Assembly (NCBI GenBank): GCA_002869065.1
Contig: PKTR01000002.1
Coordinates: 1,116,001 to 1,180,000 of the forward strand
DNA length: 64,000 nucleotides
Direction of reading: 5' to 3'
Origin: Hyphomicrobiales bacterium
GTDB taxonomy: Bacteria; Pseudomonadota; Alphaproteobacteria; Rhizobiales; Rhodobiaceae
Shown here: piece after piece, positions 8,695 through 17,825 of the stretch
Layout: every line of letters begins with the position of its first letter
Numbering within the stretch: the stretch's first letter is position 1
The notes under the pieces: generated by a model
Told to the model about the DNA's origin: nothing
What the model saw: the letters and a program-made list of their open reading frames with translations, nothing else
Databases searched by the model: none
Program-made: the position numbers and the translations under genes

Positions 8695-11316
8695 TCAAGC
8701 CACAATGTTCACGATACGGTTCGGAACGACAATGATGCGCTTCGGCGCGGCGCCCTGCAAGACCCTCTGCACGCCTTCGAGCGCGAGAACGGCTTCCTTG
8801 ACCGCGTCTTCGTCGGCGCCCTTTGCAATGACGAGGTCGTCGCGCTTCTTGCCATTGATCTGCACCGGCAGGGTGATCGTGTCCTCGACGAGAAGCGTTG
8901 CCTCGACTTCAGGCCAGGCGCGGGTTGCGATGAGGCCGTCGCCGCCGAGCGCGGTCCAGCACTCCTCGGCAAGGTGCGGCGTCATCGGCGCCATCATCTG
9001 CACCGTCGTTTCGAAAGCTTCGCGCAATGCCCAGAAGAGGCCAGCATCGCCAGCCTTGGCAGCATCGCCGACGGCCTTCGACAGGGTATTCGAGAGTTCG
9101 TAGATGCGGGCGACAGCCCGGTTGAAGGCGAGCTGCTCGATGTCGCTTTCGACGGCGGCGAGCGCCTTGTGGGTCGCCTTGCGCAGTGCTGTTGCCGCCT
9201 CCGACAGGGCGTCGGGGACGGCCGCACCATGCGCCGGCAGCGACGGCACGGTCTCGGCGATCATGCGCCAGACGCGCTGGATAAAGCGGTGTGCGCCTTC
9301 CGCGCCGGCGTCGGTCCACTGGATGTCGCGGTCCGGCGGCGTGTCGGACAGCATGAACCAGCGCGCGGTGTCGGCGCCGAAGGTGTCGATGATGTCGGTC
9401 GGGTCGACGGTGTTCTTCTTCGACTTCGACATCTTTTCGATCGGGCCGATCTCGACCGGCTCGCCGGTTTCCTCAAGCACCGCCTTGCGGCCCTCGGCAC
9501 TGTCGACGAAGCGGATCTCGGCCGGGGTGATCCAGTCGCCACCCGCCGACTTGTAGGTCTCGTGGGTGACCATGCACTGCGTGAACAGGCCGGCGAACGG
9601 CTCCTTCAGGTCGAGATGCCCGGTCGCCTGCATGGCGCGGGTGAAGAAGCGCGAATAGAGCAGGTGCAGGATCGCGTGCTCGATGCCGCCGATATACTGG
9701 TCGACCGGTAGCCAGGCGTCGGCCGCCTTCGGATCGGTCGGATCGGTGTTCTTCGGGTCGGTGAAGCGGACGTAGTACCACGAGGAATCGACGAAGGTGT
9801 CCATCGTGTCGGTTTCGCGCCGCGCCTTGCCGCCGCATTTCGGGCAGGTGACGTCTTTCCAGGTCGGGTGCCGCTCAAGCGGGTTGCCCGGCTTGTCGAA
9901 AGTGATGTCGTCGGGCAGCTTAACCGGCAAATCTTCCTTCGGAACCGGGACGATGTCGCATTTCTCGCAGTGAATGACCGGGATCGGACAACCCCAGTAG
10001 CGCTGGCGGGAAATACCCCAGTCGCGGAGGCGGAAATTGACCTGGCGCTCGCCCTGCGGGGCGCCGTGCACGGTGGTGCCTTCAAGCCGCGTGGCGACCG
10101 CATCCTTGGCGGCGGCGACATTGAGGCCGTCGAGGAAATCGGAGTTGAACAGCGCGCCGTCTTCCAGCACCGCCTCGTCGCCGATCGTAAAGGTTGCCGC
10201 GTCGGCGCCGGTCGGCAGCACCACGGGGGTGACGTCGAGGCCGTATTTGCGGGCGAAGTCGAGGTCGCGCTGGTCATGCGCCGGGCAGCCGAAGATGGCG
10301 CCGGTGCCGTAATCCATCAGGATGAAGTTGGCGATGTAGACCGGCAGGGTCTTGCCTTCGACGAACGGGTGCTTGACGCGCACGCCGGTGTCGAAGCCCT
10401 TCTTCTCCGCCGTTTCGATGGCCACCACGCTGGTGCCGAGGCGACGGCATTCGTCGCAGAAGGCGGCGAGATCGGCGTTGTTTTCGGCCAGCGCCTTGGA
10501 GACCGGGTGGTCGGCGGCAAGTGCCATGAAGCTGGCGCCGAACAGCGTGTCCGGGCGGGTGGTGAAGATCTCCAGCGTTGGATCGTCTGTGGGAGCGGCG
10601 CCGTCATATTCGAAGCGCACGCGCAGGCCTTCCGAGCGGCCGATCCAGTTCGCCTGCATCAGGCGCACCTTGTCGGGCCAGCGGGTGAGGCCCTCGAGCG
10701 AATTCAGCAGGTCTTCGGAGAAAGCGGTGATCTTGAAGAACCACTGGGTCAGCTCGCGCTGTTCCACGGTGGCGCCGGAGCGCCAGCCCTTGCCGTCGAT
10801 GACCTGCTCGTTGGCGAGCACGGTCTGGTCGACGGGGTCCCAGTTCACCTTCGATTTCTTGCGGTAGGCGAGGCCGGCCTTCAGCATGTCGGTGAAGAGC
10901 ATCTGCTGACGGTGATAATAGTCGACGTCGCAGGTGGCGAATTCGCGGTCCCAGTCGAGCGACAGGCCCATGGATTTGAGCTGGGCGCGCATCGCGGCGA
11001 TGTTGGCGTAGGTCCATTCCTTGGGGTGGACCTTATTCTGCATGGCGGCGTTTTCGGCCGGCATGCCGAAGGCGTCCCAGCCCATCGGATGCAGCACGTT
11101 GAAGCCCTTGGCGCGCTTGAAGCGGGCGACCACATCGCCCATCGCGTAGTTGCGCACATGGCCCATATGGATGCGCCCGGACGGATAGGGGAACATCTCG
11201 AGGACGTAGTATTTCGGGCGCGGATCGCCGTTGTCGGTGTGGAAGACCCTGGCTTCGTTCCAGGTCTTCTGCCACTTCGGTTCCGCCTCGCGGGCGTTGT
11301 ATCGCTCGGCTGCCAT
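8695..11316 (-). CDS. leuS: Leucyl-tRNA synthetase
   Basis: An 873-residue class Ia synthetase, full length for bacterial LeuRS. The HIGH-type signature appears as [14 protein letters not shown] near residue 50 and the KMSKS loop as [13 protein letters not shown] near residue 628. The editing domain (residues about 225-420, with [12 protein letters not shown] and GCPAHDQRD) and a zinc-binding [15 protein letters not shown] pair are present. The end [11 protein letters not shown] is typical. The leader contains a 47-base hairpin (11343-11389) and, further upstream, a dispersed palindromic element. Confidence 0.98.
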   Translation of the reverse strand: MAAERYNAREAEPKWQKTWNEARVFHTDNGDPRPKYYVLEMFPYPSGRIHMGHVRNYAMGDVVARFKRAKGFNVLHPMGWDAFGMPAENAAMQNKVHPKEWTYANIAAMRAQLKSMGLSLDWDREFATCDVDYYHRQQMLFTDMLKAGLAYRKKSKVNWDPVDQTVLANEQVIDGKGWRSGATVEQRELTQWFFKITAFSEDLLNSLEGLTRWPDKVRLMQANWIGRSEGLRVRFEYDGAAPTDDPTLEIFTTRPDTLFGASFMALAADHPVSKALAENNADLAAFCDECRRLGTSVVAIETAEKKGFDTGVRVKHPFVEGKTLPVYIANFILMDYGTGAIFGCPAHDQRDLDFARKYGLDVTPVVLPTGADAATFTIGDEAVLEDGALFNSDFLDGLNVAAAKDAVATRLEGTTVHGAPQGERQVNFRLRDWGISRQRYWGCPIPVIHCEKCDIVPVPKEDLPVKLPDDITFDKPGNPLERHPTWKDVTCPKCGGKARRETDTMDTFVDSSWYYVRFTDPKNTDPTDPKAADAWLPVDQYIGGIEHAILHLLYSRFFTRAMQATGHLDLKEPFAGLFTQCMVTHETYKSAGGDWITPAEIRFVDSAEGRKAVLEETGEPVEIGPIEKMSKSKKNTVDPTDIIDTFGADTARWFMLSDTPPDRDIQWTDAGAEGAHRFIQRVWRMIAETVPSLPAHGAAVPDALSEAATALRKATHKALAAVESDIEQLAFNRAVARIYELSNTLSKAVGDAAKAGDAGLFWALREAFETTVQMMAPMTPHLAEECWTALGGDGLIATRAWPEVEATLLVEDTITLPVQINGKKRDDLVIAKGADEDAVKEAVLALEGVQRVLQGAAPKRIIVVPNRIVNIVA

Positions 11317-11342
11317 TCGCCTCGACCGTCTCTCTTGATGTG

Positions 11343-11389
11343 ATCGGAGCCTTTTCCCGTGATTGTCAAATCACTCGAAAGGCTCCGAT
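11343..11389 (-). promoter_or_regulatory. Long two-part hairpin in the leuS leader
   Basis: ATCGGAGCCTTT (11343-11354) is a perfect 12-base complement of AAAGGCTCCGAT (11378-11389). Inside, GTGATT (11359-11364) pairs with AATCAC (11369-11374) around a GTCA loop, with small internal loops TCCC and TCG between the two stems. It ends 26 bases before the leuS ATG. It could be a regulatory RNA structure or another dispersed intergenic palindrome; the sequence alone does not decide. Confidence 0.6.
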
Positions 11390-11401
11390 TGTTCGTTTTG
11401 G

Positions 11402-11469
11402 CGCGTATTCTTATCCGAAAACCGGTGTCGACTATTCGCTGACGCGGACCTTCGGTTCGGGAATACGCG
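11402..11469. repeat. Dispersed Rhizobiales-type palindromic element, copy 1
   Basis: A 68-base element with perfect 9-base outer arms (CGCGTATTC at 11402-11410, GAATACGCG at 11461-11469). Inside it has the core TTATCCGAAAACCGG and the partner CCTTCGGTTCGG. A second copy of exactly the same length occurs at 58718-58785, and one outer-arm base pair changes in a compensated way between copies (G-C here, A-T there). Sequences with this core are known as abundant intergenic repeats in Hyphomicrobiales. Confidence 0.8.
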
Positions 11470-11675
11470 TTGGGTTCGGAATCGGGGAGGACCTTCACCA
11501 GAAATGCCCTTCGGGGTCAATGGGGAAGGCGGATTTCTCGCCGTTTCCGGGCAGTTTCGGGAGCAACTGAGGCGTTTGGGTGCCGGGTCGCGGCGAGGCG
11601 GCACCGGAAACGGAACGACCGGACGGCGAGAGGTCCCGCTGCCCGGTCGATGGATACGCGGTGAAGATCGCGCCG

Positions 11676-12026
11676 TCAGGCGGTCGCGGCGACGATGATG
11701 ATCTCGACGCGGTAGTCCGGCGTTGCGAGCTTCGACTCGCCTGCGGCCCGGGTCGGGGCGTTGCCGGGCGACACCCAGGCATCCCACACCGCGTTCATTT
11801 CGGCGAAGTCGGCCATGTCGGCGAGCCAGATGGTGGCCTGCAGGATGCGGCTCTTGTCGGAGCCGGCTTCGGCAAGCAGCCGGTCGACGCCGGCGAGAAT
11901 GGCGGTCGTCTGCGCGGTGACGCTTTCGCCCGGTGCGCCGACCTGGCCGGCGAGGAAGACGAGGCCGTTGTGGATGACGGCCTGGCTCATGCGCGGGCCG
12001 GTCTCAATGCGTGTGATGTCGCTCAT
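11676..12026 (-). CDS. RidA family protein
   Basis: A 116-residue RidA/YjgF-type protein. VFLAGQVG near residue 25, TTAILAGVDRLLAEAGSDKSRILQATIWLADMADF in the middle and the C-terminal YRVEIIIVA match the family fold. The family's usual arginine is not in the canonical place, and the AGESKLATPDYRVEI end differs from archetypal RidA, so it may belong to a paralogous subfamily. RidA proteins hydrolyse reactive enamine/imine intermediates from PLP enzymes. It is the last gene of the amine operon, 35 bases after the amidohydrolase gene, which fits a clean-up role for the aminotransferase. Confidence 0.85.
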   Translation of the reverse strand: MSDITRIETGPRMSQAVIHNGLVFLAGQVGAPGESVTAQTTAILAGVDRLLAEAGSDKSRILQATIWLADMADFAEMNAVWDAWVSPGNAPTRAAGESKLATPDYRVEIIIVAATA

Positions 12027-12061
12027 GTGGGGTCCTTTTTCGAAATGATTGGGCCGGCGCC

Positions 12062-13093
12062 CTAAAGCGTGTGGGCGTCCTGGAAGCCGGTGAGGAAGCT
12101 TTGTAGATTATCGCCGAGTTCGGGGCAGAGATAGCCGCCTTCCTGCACGATGATGGTCGGCAGGCCAAGGGCTGCGCAGGCAGCCGCTATGCGGGCAAAG
12201 CCCGGCGTCGTCACTGCAAGGCCGCCGAACGGGTCGCCCTCGAAAGGATCGAGACCGAGCGCTATGACCAGTGTGTCGGCGCCGAAGGCACGCACCCGGT
12301 CGAGGCCGGTGGCGAGTGCTTTCAGGAACACGTCGTCGCCGGAGCCGCGCGGGATCGGCAAATTGACGTTGGCGCCGTGGCCCGGGCCTTCGCCGCGTTC
12401 CTGGGCGTTGCCCCAGAAGAACGGGTAGTAGCGTTCCGGGTCGGCATGGACGGAGACCGTCAGCACGTCGCCGCGTTCGTAGAAGATGCCTTGCGTGCCG
12501 TTGCCGTGGTGCAGATCGACATCGACGATGGCCGGGCGCATGCCGGCGGCGCGGCAGCGTTCGGCCGCGATCGCGGTGTTGTTCAAGAAGCAGAAGCCGC
12601 CGGCGAGATCGGTGAAGGCGTGGTGTCCGGGCGGGCGGCAGAGCGCGTAGGCGGCCTTTTCGCCGGCCAGCACGCTGTCGGCGGCGGCAATCGCGCTCTG
12701 GGCGCTCCAGTACATCGCTTCCCACGAACCTTCCGAGATCGGGCAGGCGGTGTCGGCCATGTGGTAGCCGGCCTGGCCGACGGCGGATTTCGGGTAGTTC
12801 ACCGAGCGGCGGTCGGGGTGGATGTTGGGGATCACCTCTTCCGAGGCTCCGGGGATCCGTTGCCAGCGGGTGACGATGTTTTCCAGGAAAACGAGATATT
12901 CGCTGGTGTGGATGGCGGCGATCGGCGCCATGCCCTGATCGGACGGGGCGATGGTGGCGAGGCCGGCGCGCTCGGCGCCGCCAAGCAGCGCGTCGATGCG
13001 CTCCGGCTGCTCGGGGTTCGGCTGCGGCGCGCCGCTTGAGAGGAACAGTTTCGGCTGGTGCCGGCGCTGGGTGTCGTGAAAGACGGTTTTCAT
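12062..13093 (-). CDS. Histone-deacetylase-fold amidohydrolase (acetylpolyamine type)
   Basis: A 343-residue member of the arginase/deacetylase zinc-hydrolase fold. Diagnostic segments are RPPGHHAF (the paired catalytic histidines, near residue 150), GGFCFLNNTAIAAE, VDVDLHHGNGTQGIFYE (zinc ligands D and H), LGLDPFEGDPFGGL (third ligand D) and QEGGYL (the catalytic-tyrosine region). Bacterial members remove acyl groups from small molecules such as acetylpolyamines, not from histones. The frame is open far upstream but that part is the opposite phase of the BKACE gene; ATG 13093 gives the conserved start MKTVFHDTQRRHQPK. Located between BKACE and RidA genes of the same operon. Confidence 0.9.
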   Translation of the reverse strand: MKTVFHDTQRRHQPKLFLSSGAPQPNPEQPERIDALLGGAERAGLATIAPSDQGMAPIAAIHTSEYLVFLENIVTRWQRIPGASEEVIPNIHPDRRSVNYPKSAVGQAGYHMADTACPISEGSWEAMYWSAQSAIAAADSVLAGEKAAYALCRPPGHHAFTDLAGGFCFLNNTAIAAERCRAAGMRPAIVDVDLHHGNGTQGIFYERGDVLTVSVHADPERYYPFFWGNAQERGEGPGHGANVNLPIPRGSGDDVFLKALATGLDRVRAFGADTLVIALGLDPFEGDPFGGLAVTTPGFARIAAACAALGLPTIIVQEGGYLCPELGDNLQSFLTGFQDAHTL

Positions 13094-13161
13094 CGCCGCC
13101 TCCTTGCTCTGCTGCCGGGTCTTGGGTCCCGGACATTTCGAAATAACGCTATTTAGCCGGA

Positions 13162-14088
13162 TCAGAAGGCCGTGCGGTCGCCGCCCTTGAGGCCGAGAAT
13201 CGCGCGGGCCTCGCTCGGCGTGGCGACCGTGCGGCCCATTTTCTCGACGATGTCGCGCACCTTGGCAACCTGATCGGCATTGGAGCGGGCGAGTTCGCCC
13301 TTGCCGATATAGATGCTGTCTTCGAGCCCGACGCGGACGTGGCCGCCCATGGCAGCCGCCATGGAGGCGAACGGGATCTGATGGCGTCTGGCGGCGAGCG
13401 CCGACCATTGATAGGTGTCGCCGAACAGCTTGTCGGCGATGCGCTTCATGTGCACCAGATTGTCGGGGTCGGCCGCCATGCCGCCGAGTACGCCGAACAC
13501 GAACTGGATGAACAGCGGCCCCTCGATCAGACCACGCTCGACGAAGTGTTGCAGCATGTAGAGGTGGCTCATGTCGTAGCACTCGAACTCGAAGCGCGCG
13601 CCGCGCTTCTGGCCGAGTTCGGTCAGCACATGGGCGATGTCGCGCGGCGTGTTCTTGAAGACGAGGTCGTCGGACTCCTCCAGGAACGGCTTTTCCCAGT
13701 CGTATCGCCAGTCGGAAATGCGGGACGCCGCCGGATAGAGCGCGAAATTCATCGTGCCCATGTTGAGCGAGCACATCTCCGGCTCGGCGGCGATCGGGGC
13801 GGCAAGCCGCTGATCGAGCGTCATCGTCGCGCTGCCGCCGGTCGAGATGTTGGCGACCGCATCGGTTGCCTGCTTGATGCGCGGCAGGAACCCCATGAAG
13901 TGCTCGACCGCGGCGGACGGCCGGCCGTTTTGCGGATCACGGGCGTGCAGGTGCAGGATCGTGGCACCGGCCTCGGCGGCGGCGACCGCTTCGCTGGCGA
14001 TCTGATCGGCGGTAATCGGCAGGTATGGCGTCATCGACGGGGTGTGGATCGAGCCGGTGATGGCGCAGGTGATCAGGATCTTGCTCAT
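13162..14088 (-). CDS. Beta-keto acid cleavage enzyme (BKACE, DUF849)
   Basis: A 308-residue TIM-barrel enzyme of the BKACE family, whose founding member cleaves 3-keto-5-aminohexanoate. BKACEs use acetyl-CoA and a zinc ion to turn a beta-keto acid into acetoacetate and a new CoA thioester. Visible family signatures are the zinc ligands in ILHLHARDP, the NISTGGS loop, and HVRVGLEDSIYIGKG near residue 250 with the conserved glutamate. The start overlaps the aminotransferase stop by four bases (ATGA), so the two products are made together; the aminotransferase may supply the keto substrate. Substrate specificity is not readable from the motifs. Confidence 0.9.
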   Translation of the reverse strand: MSKILITCAITGSIHTPSMTPYLPITADQIASEAVAAAEAGATILHLHARDPQNGRPSAAVEHFMGFLPRIKQATDAVANISTGGSATMTLDQRLAAPIAAEPEMCSLNMGTMNFALYPAASRISDWRYDWEKPFLEESDDLVFKNTPRDIAHVLTELGQKRGARFEFECYDMSHLYMLQHFVERGLIEGPLFIQFVFGVLGGMAADPDNLVHMKRIADKLFGDTYQWSALAARRHQIPFASMAAAMGGHVRVGLEDSIYIGKGELARSNADQVAKVRDIVEKMGRTVATPSEARAILGLKGGDRTAF

Positions 14089-15452
14089 GCAGCGGTTCCG
14101 GTGGCCGTATCGATCGCAAGGCCGGTTTCGTTGGCGAACTGGTCGAGCGAACGGGTCAGGCCGTCCATGATTTCGTCGATGTGGACCTCAGAGACGATCA
14201 TCGGCGGGCAGATCAGGAAGTGATCGCCGTCGACGCCGCCGCGCGAACGGCGCGAATAGATGATGAGGCCGTTGTCGTAGGCAATATCGACAAGGCGGTT
14301 ATAGGCGTTGAGCGTCTTGTCGAGCGGCGCTCGGGTAGCCCGGTCGCTGACCGTCTCGAAGGCGAGCATCAGCCCCATGCCACGCACGTCGCCGACAAAG
14401 GGGTAGGGGTTCATCAGGCCGGTGAGGCGGGCCTTCAACAGGTCGCCCATCCTGGCTGCATTTTCGATCATGCCCTGGCGCTCGATCTCGGCGATGACGG
14501 CGAGGCCGGCGGCCGAGGCGAGCGGATTGCCTGCATAGGTGAAGCCATGGGCAAAGCCGCCGGCATCGAGCACGGTGTCGACGATGTCCTCATGGGCGAT
14601 CATGGCGCCCAGTGGCGCGTAGCCGGCCGCAAAGCCCTTGGAAAAGGCGATGATATCGGGATAGGCACCCCAATGTTCGCTGGCAAAGAAACGTCCGGTG
14701 CGGCCACCGCCGGTCATCACCTCGTCGTGGATCAGAAGGATGCCGTATTGCGTGCAGATCTCGCGCACCCGCTCCATGTAGCCGGGCGGTGAGACGAGCG
14801 CGCCGGTGGAGGCGCCGCCGACCGGCTCGACGAGGAAGGCGAGTACGGTTTCCGGGCCTTCGGCAATGATGCGCTCTTCGAGCATGTTTGCGTAATGCAG
14901 GCCGGTCGCCGGGTCGTCTGGGTCGAGGCCGTCGAGCCAGGCGCGCGGCGCCGGGATCTTCGGCATGTCGCGCATCATCGGCATGAAGGCGTCGGTGAGC
15001 GGCGTATAGCCGGTCAGAGCCAGCGCGCCGAGGGTGCAGCCGTGATAGCTCGGAAAGCGCGAGATGACCTTCCAGCGGCTGGTCTCGCCGCGCGCGACGG
15101 CGTATTGCCGGGCGAGCTTGGTGGCGCTCTCGGTCGCTTCCGAACCGCCGGAAACGAAAAAGACTCGGGTGAGGCCCGGCGGCGAGAGTTCCGCCATCTT
15201 CTCGGCGAGCTGCTCGGACACCTCGTTTTCAAAGTGCAGGCGGTAGCCGAAGGTGGCCTTTTCCATCTGCCGCCACATGGCGTCGAGTACATTGCGGTTG
15301 GAATGGCCGATATTGCAGACCATCGCGCCGGACGAGCCGTCGAGATAGCGCTTGCCGTCGGTATCCCACATATAGACGCCCTCGGCACGATCGAGCGTCG
15401 GCCGACGGCGCCGCGACTGATAGAACAGGCGGCTCGGTTTTCGTGTTGTCAT
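14085..15452 (-). CDS. Class III PLP-dependent aminotransferase
   Basis: A 455-residue fold-type I aminotransferase of the omega-amino acid/diamine group. Signatures: MVCNIGHSN, VSGGSEATESATKLAR, the cofactor-holding aspartate in LIHDEVMTGGGRTG, and the catalytic lysine in IIAFSKGFAAGYAPLG. The ATG at 15452 shares one base with the stop of the ATPase gene (TAATG) and follows nine in-frame codons that need not be used. Position between a polyamine-type transporter and BKACE suggests it transaminates the imported amine to a keto compound. Confidence 0.9.
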   Translation of the reverse strand: MTTRKPSRLFYQSRRRRPTLDRAEGVYMWDTDGKRYLDGSSGAMVCNIGHSNRNVLDAMWRQMEKATFGYRLHFENEVSEQLAEKMAELSPPGLTRVFFVSGGSEATESATKLARQYAVARGETSRWKVISRFPSYHGCTLGALALTGYTPLTDAFMPMMRDMPKIPAPRAWLDGLDPDDPATGLHYANMLEERIIAEGPETVLAFLVEPVGGASTGALVSPPGYMERVREICTQYGILLIHDEVMTGGGRTGRFFASEHWGAYPDIIAFSKGFAAGYAPLGAMIAHEDIVDTVLDAGGFAHGFTYAGNPLASAAGLAVIAEIERQGMIENAARMGDLLKARLTGLMNPYPFVGDVRGMGLMLAFETVSDRATRAPLDKTLNAYNRLVDIAYDNGLIIYSRRSRGGVDGDHFLICPPMIVSEVHIDEIMDGLTRSLDQFANETGLAIDTATGTAA

Positions 15453-16549
15453 TACCCATTCTCCGGGAGCGCCGCGCAATCGCTCGGCCGCACCTGAACC
15501 GAGACCGTGGAGCCTTCCGCAAACGGATGGTCCTCGATCATGTTGATGGCTTGTAGTTGCAGGTCGCCGACGCGGACGAAATAGCGTGCGGCCTGACCCT
15601 GATAATCCACCGTTTCGACGATTCCGGGAACAGAAATCCTTCCGTCGGCGGGGGCGTCGGCGGCCATCAGTTTCACCTTTTCGGCGCGGATCACGAGCTT
15701 GCCGTTGGTGCCGTCGCGATTGCCTTCAAGGGCGGGCGCGCGGTCCCGCGACACCGTGGCGCGGCCGAAATGGGGCACGTCGAGGGCGACGGCGTCGGCG
15801 TCGCTGCCGGCAATGGTGCCATCGAGAATGTTGGAGGCGCCGAGGAAGCTGGCGACGAACTCCGAGACAGGTGCGTTGTAGACGTCCTCGGGCGCGCCGG
15901 TCTGCTCGACGCGGCCGGCGCTCATCACGACGATGCGGTCGGACATCGCGAGTGCTTCGGACTGGTCGTGGGTGACGAAGATGGTGGTGACGCCGATGCG
16001 ATGCTGAATGCGCTTCAGCTCGACACGCATGTCCTCGCGCAGATTGGCGTCGAGCGCGGACAGCGGTTCGTCGAGCAACAACACGTCGGGTTCGATGACG
16101 ATGGCGCGGGCGAGCGCGATGCGCTGCTGCTGGCCGCCGGAAAGCTGTTTCGGGAAGCGGTCGCCGACGTCGGGAAGCTGCACCAGTTCGAGCGCGTCCT
16201 TGACCCTGCGGGAAATCTCGTCGCGGGAGACGTTGCGGTATTTCAGGCCGAAGGCGACGTTGTCGAAGACGGATTTGTGCGGAAACAGCGCGTAGTTCTG
16301 GAACACGATGCCGAGATTGCGCTTGTGGATCGGCGTGTCGTTGATCCGCTTGCCCTTGATGGCGATGTCGCCCTCGGTCGGGTCGAGCAGGCCGGCGACC
16401 ATACGCAAGGTCGTCGTCTTGCCGCAGCCCGACGGTCCGAGCAGCGTGACGAAGCTGCCCTCTGGGATGTCCATCGACATGCGGTGGACGGCGGTAAAGG
16501 AGGCAAAGCGCTTGACGATGTCGCGCAATTCAACAGCGGGCGTGGTCAC
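15452..16549 (-). CDS. Polyamine-type ABC transporter ATPase
   Basis: A 365-residue importer ATPase of the PotA/spermidine-putrescine class. Walker A GPSGCGKTTT, Q-loop LGIVFQNYALFPH, signature LSGGQQQRIALARA, Walker B VLLLDEPLSALD and the switch histidine in FVTHDQSEAL are all intact. The C-terminal 130 residues match a TOBE regulatory domain. The start codon is GTG (16549-16547), giving MTTPAVELRDIVK. It lies 91 bases after the binding-protein gene in the same operon. Confidence 0.93.
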   Translation of the reverse strand: MTTPAVELRDIVKRFASFTAVHRMSMDIPEGSFVTLLGPSGCGKTTTLRMVAGLLDPTEGDIAIKGKRINDTPIHKRNLGIVFQNYALFPHKSVFDNVAFGLKYRNVSRDEISRRVKDALELVQLPDVGDRFPKQLSGGQQQRIALARAIVIEPDVLLLDEPLSALDANLREDMRVELKRIQHRIGVTTIFVTHDQSEALAMSDRIVVMSAGRVEQTGAPEDVYNAPVSEFVASFLGASNILDGTIAGSDADAVALDVPHFGRATVSRDRAPALEGNRDGTNGKLVIRAEKVKLMAADAPADGRISVPGIVETVDYQGQAARYFVRVGDLQLQAINMIEDHPFAEGSTVSVQVRPSDCAALPENG

Positions 16550-16640
16550 GGGCGCATCTCCGGTCAGTGTCGGCGGTCGGTCTCAAGGGAAGACGGGGTG
16601 GGACCGCCGCCGGTGGCGACGGTCCCGGATCGGTTCGGGC

Positions 16641-17780
16641 TCAGTAGCCCTTCTGGATGCGGCCGAACATCTTCGACCAGTCCTTCTCGTTGCCGTTCCA
16701 GTAGTTCGGATCGGCAAAGGTCAGGCCTTCCAGCGTTCCGGTCGGATCGAAGGCCGGCAGGGTCGGGATCTTCTTGCCGAGGTCGACCTTGGTCGGGTCG
16801 AGCGCCGGCGGATAGTTCTGACCCTCGGCGACGGCGATCGAGGTTGCCGGCTCGAGCATGAAGTTCAGCAGCTCTTCGCAGGCGGCCATCGGCGAGCCCT
16901 TGATGACGAACAGGCATTCCTGCCAGCCGAAGCCGTTCGGCGGGTCCATGTAGCCGATGTCGTGGCCCTGCTCGCGTAGCGCGTAGATGCGGCCCGACCA
17001 GCCTTCGGTGACGTAGAGCTCTTCTTCGGCGAGAAGGCTCATCAGCTCGGCGCCCGAGGTCCAGTATTTCAGTGCCAGGTCGCGGTGCTTGCGGATCGCA
17101 TCCCACACGGCATCCATGTCGGTGGCGCCGTTCGGGTCCTGATCGGTCTGCAGCGAGGCGTACCAGATACGGGTGCGCCAGTCGGCCCAGCCGCCGATCT
17201 TGCCCTTCAGCTTCTCGTCGATGAGGATCTTGGCGCCCTTTTCCTTCATCTCCTCATCGGAGATGTGCTTGCGGTTATAGGCCAGACCCGTGGTGCCGTA
17301 GTCGTAGGGCACGCAGGACAGCTTGCCGTCGGTGATGCCACGGAATACGTCGGCGAGTTTCGGGATGACGTATTTCAGGTTCGGGATGTTGGCCTCGTTG
17401 AGTTCCGAGGTCAGGCCGAGACCGTGATAGCGGGCATAGTCGAAGACGCCGGACAGGTGGGCGATGTTGTACTCGCCGGGCTGGCTGGCCTTGATGCGCG
17501 ACAAATATTCGTCGCCGCTGCCGAAGGTACCGTCGACGACCTTGATGCCGGTCTTGGCGGTGTAGGGATCGAAGGCGTGCTTGCGGAAGGCTTCCGAGAC
17601 GACGCCGCCCCAGCCATCGAAGCGCACCTGTTCGGTGGCGGCCATGGCGTGGCGGGCGAACGGGGTGTGGACGCCGTAGGCGAGGCCGGCGGCGCCGATC
17701 AGGCCGAGGAACTTGCGGCGGTCGAGGTCGCCATTCAGGTAGCGTTCGCGAAGTCGTTCGTAGCGTTTCGTATCATCCAT
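16641..17780 (-). CDS. Polyamine-type ABC transporter binding protein (Tat-exported)
   Basis: A 379-residue PotD/PotF-type periplasmic binding protein. The N-terminus is long and has a twin-arginine motif (LDRRKFLGLIGAAG) followed by a hydrophobic stretch and a cleavage-like AMA, so export by Tat is likely. VRFDGWGGVVSEAFRKHAFDPYTAKTGIKVV is the usual start of the mature domain, and LAYNRKHI, LAEEELYVTEGWSG and the PNGFGWQE segment fit the spermidine/putrescine class. Ligand not predictable. It lies between the second permease gene and the ATPase gene. Confidence 0.9.
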   Translation of the reverse strand: MDDTKRYERLRERYLNGDLDRRKFLGLIGAAGLAYGVHTPFARHAMAATEQVRFDGWGGVVSEAFRKHAFDPYTAKTGIKVVDGTFGSGDEYLSRIKASQPGEYNIAHLSGVFDYARYHGLGLTSELNEANIPNLKYVIPKLADVFRGITDGKLSCVPYDYGTTGLAYNRKHISDEEMKEKGAKILIDEKLKGKIGGWADWRTRIWYASLQTDQDPNGATDMDAVWDAIRKHRDLALKYWTSGAELMSLLAEEELYVTEGWSGRIYALREQGHDIGYMDPPNGFGWQECLFVIKGSPMAACEELLNFMLEPATSIAVAEGQNYPPALDPTKVDLGKKIPTLPAFDPTGTLEGLTFADPNYWNGNEKDWSKMFGRIQKGY

Positions 17781-17825
17781 GTCGGTCTCTCCTTATCGGC
17801 TGGATGAGGGTATCGTCGTGCGGTT

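Larger units (their letters stand above)
11317..11675. other. leuS upstream region
   Basis: A 359-base gap between leuS and ridA (both minus strand). It holds two structured elements described separately: a long hairpin at 11343-11389, which would lie in the leuS 5' leader, and a 68-base palindromic repeat at 11402-11469. The remaining 11470-11675 shows no convincing gene, though a leuS promoter must lie here or upstream. Open frames across it look like noise. Confidence 0.6.

Noticed and set aside
12062-13774. A long N-terminal extension of the HDAC-fold gene
   Set aside because: The extra part lies inside the BKACE gene in another frame; the conserved start is at 13093.
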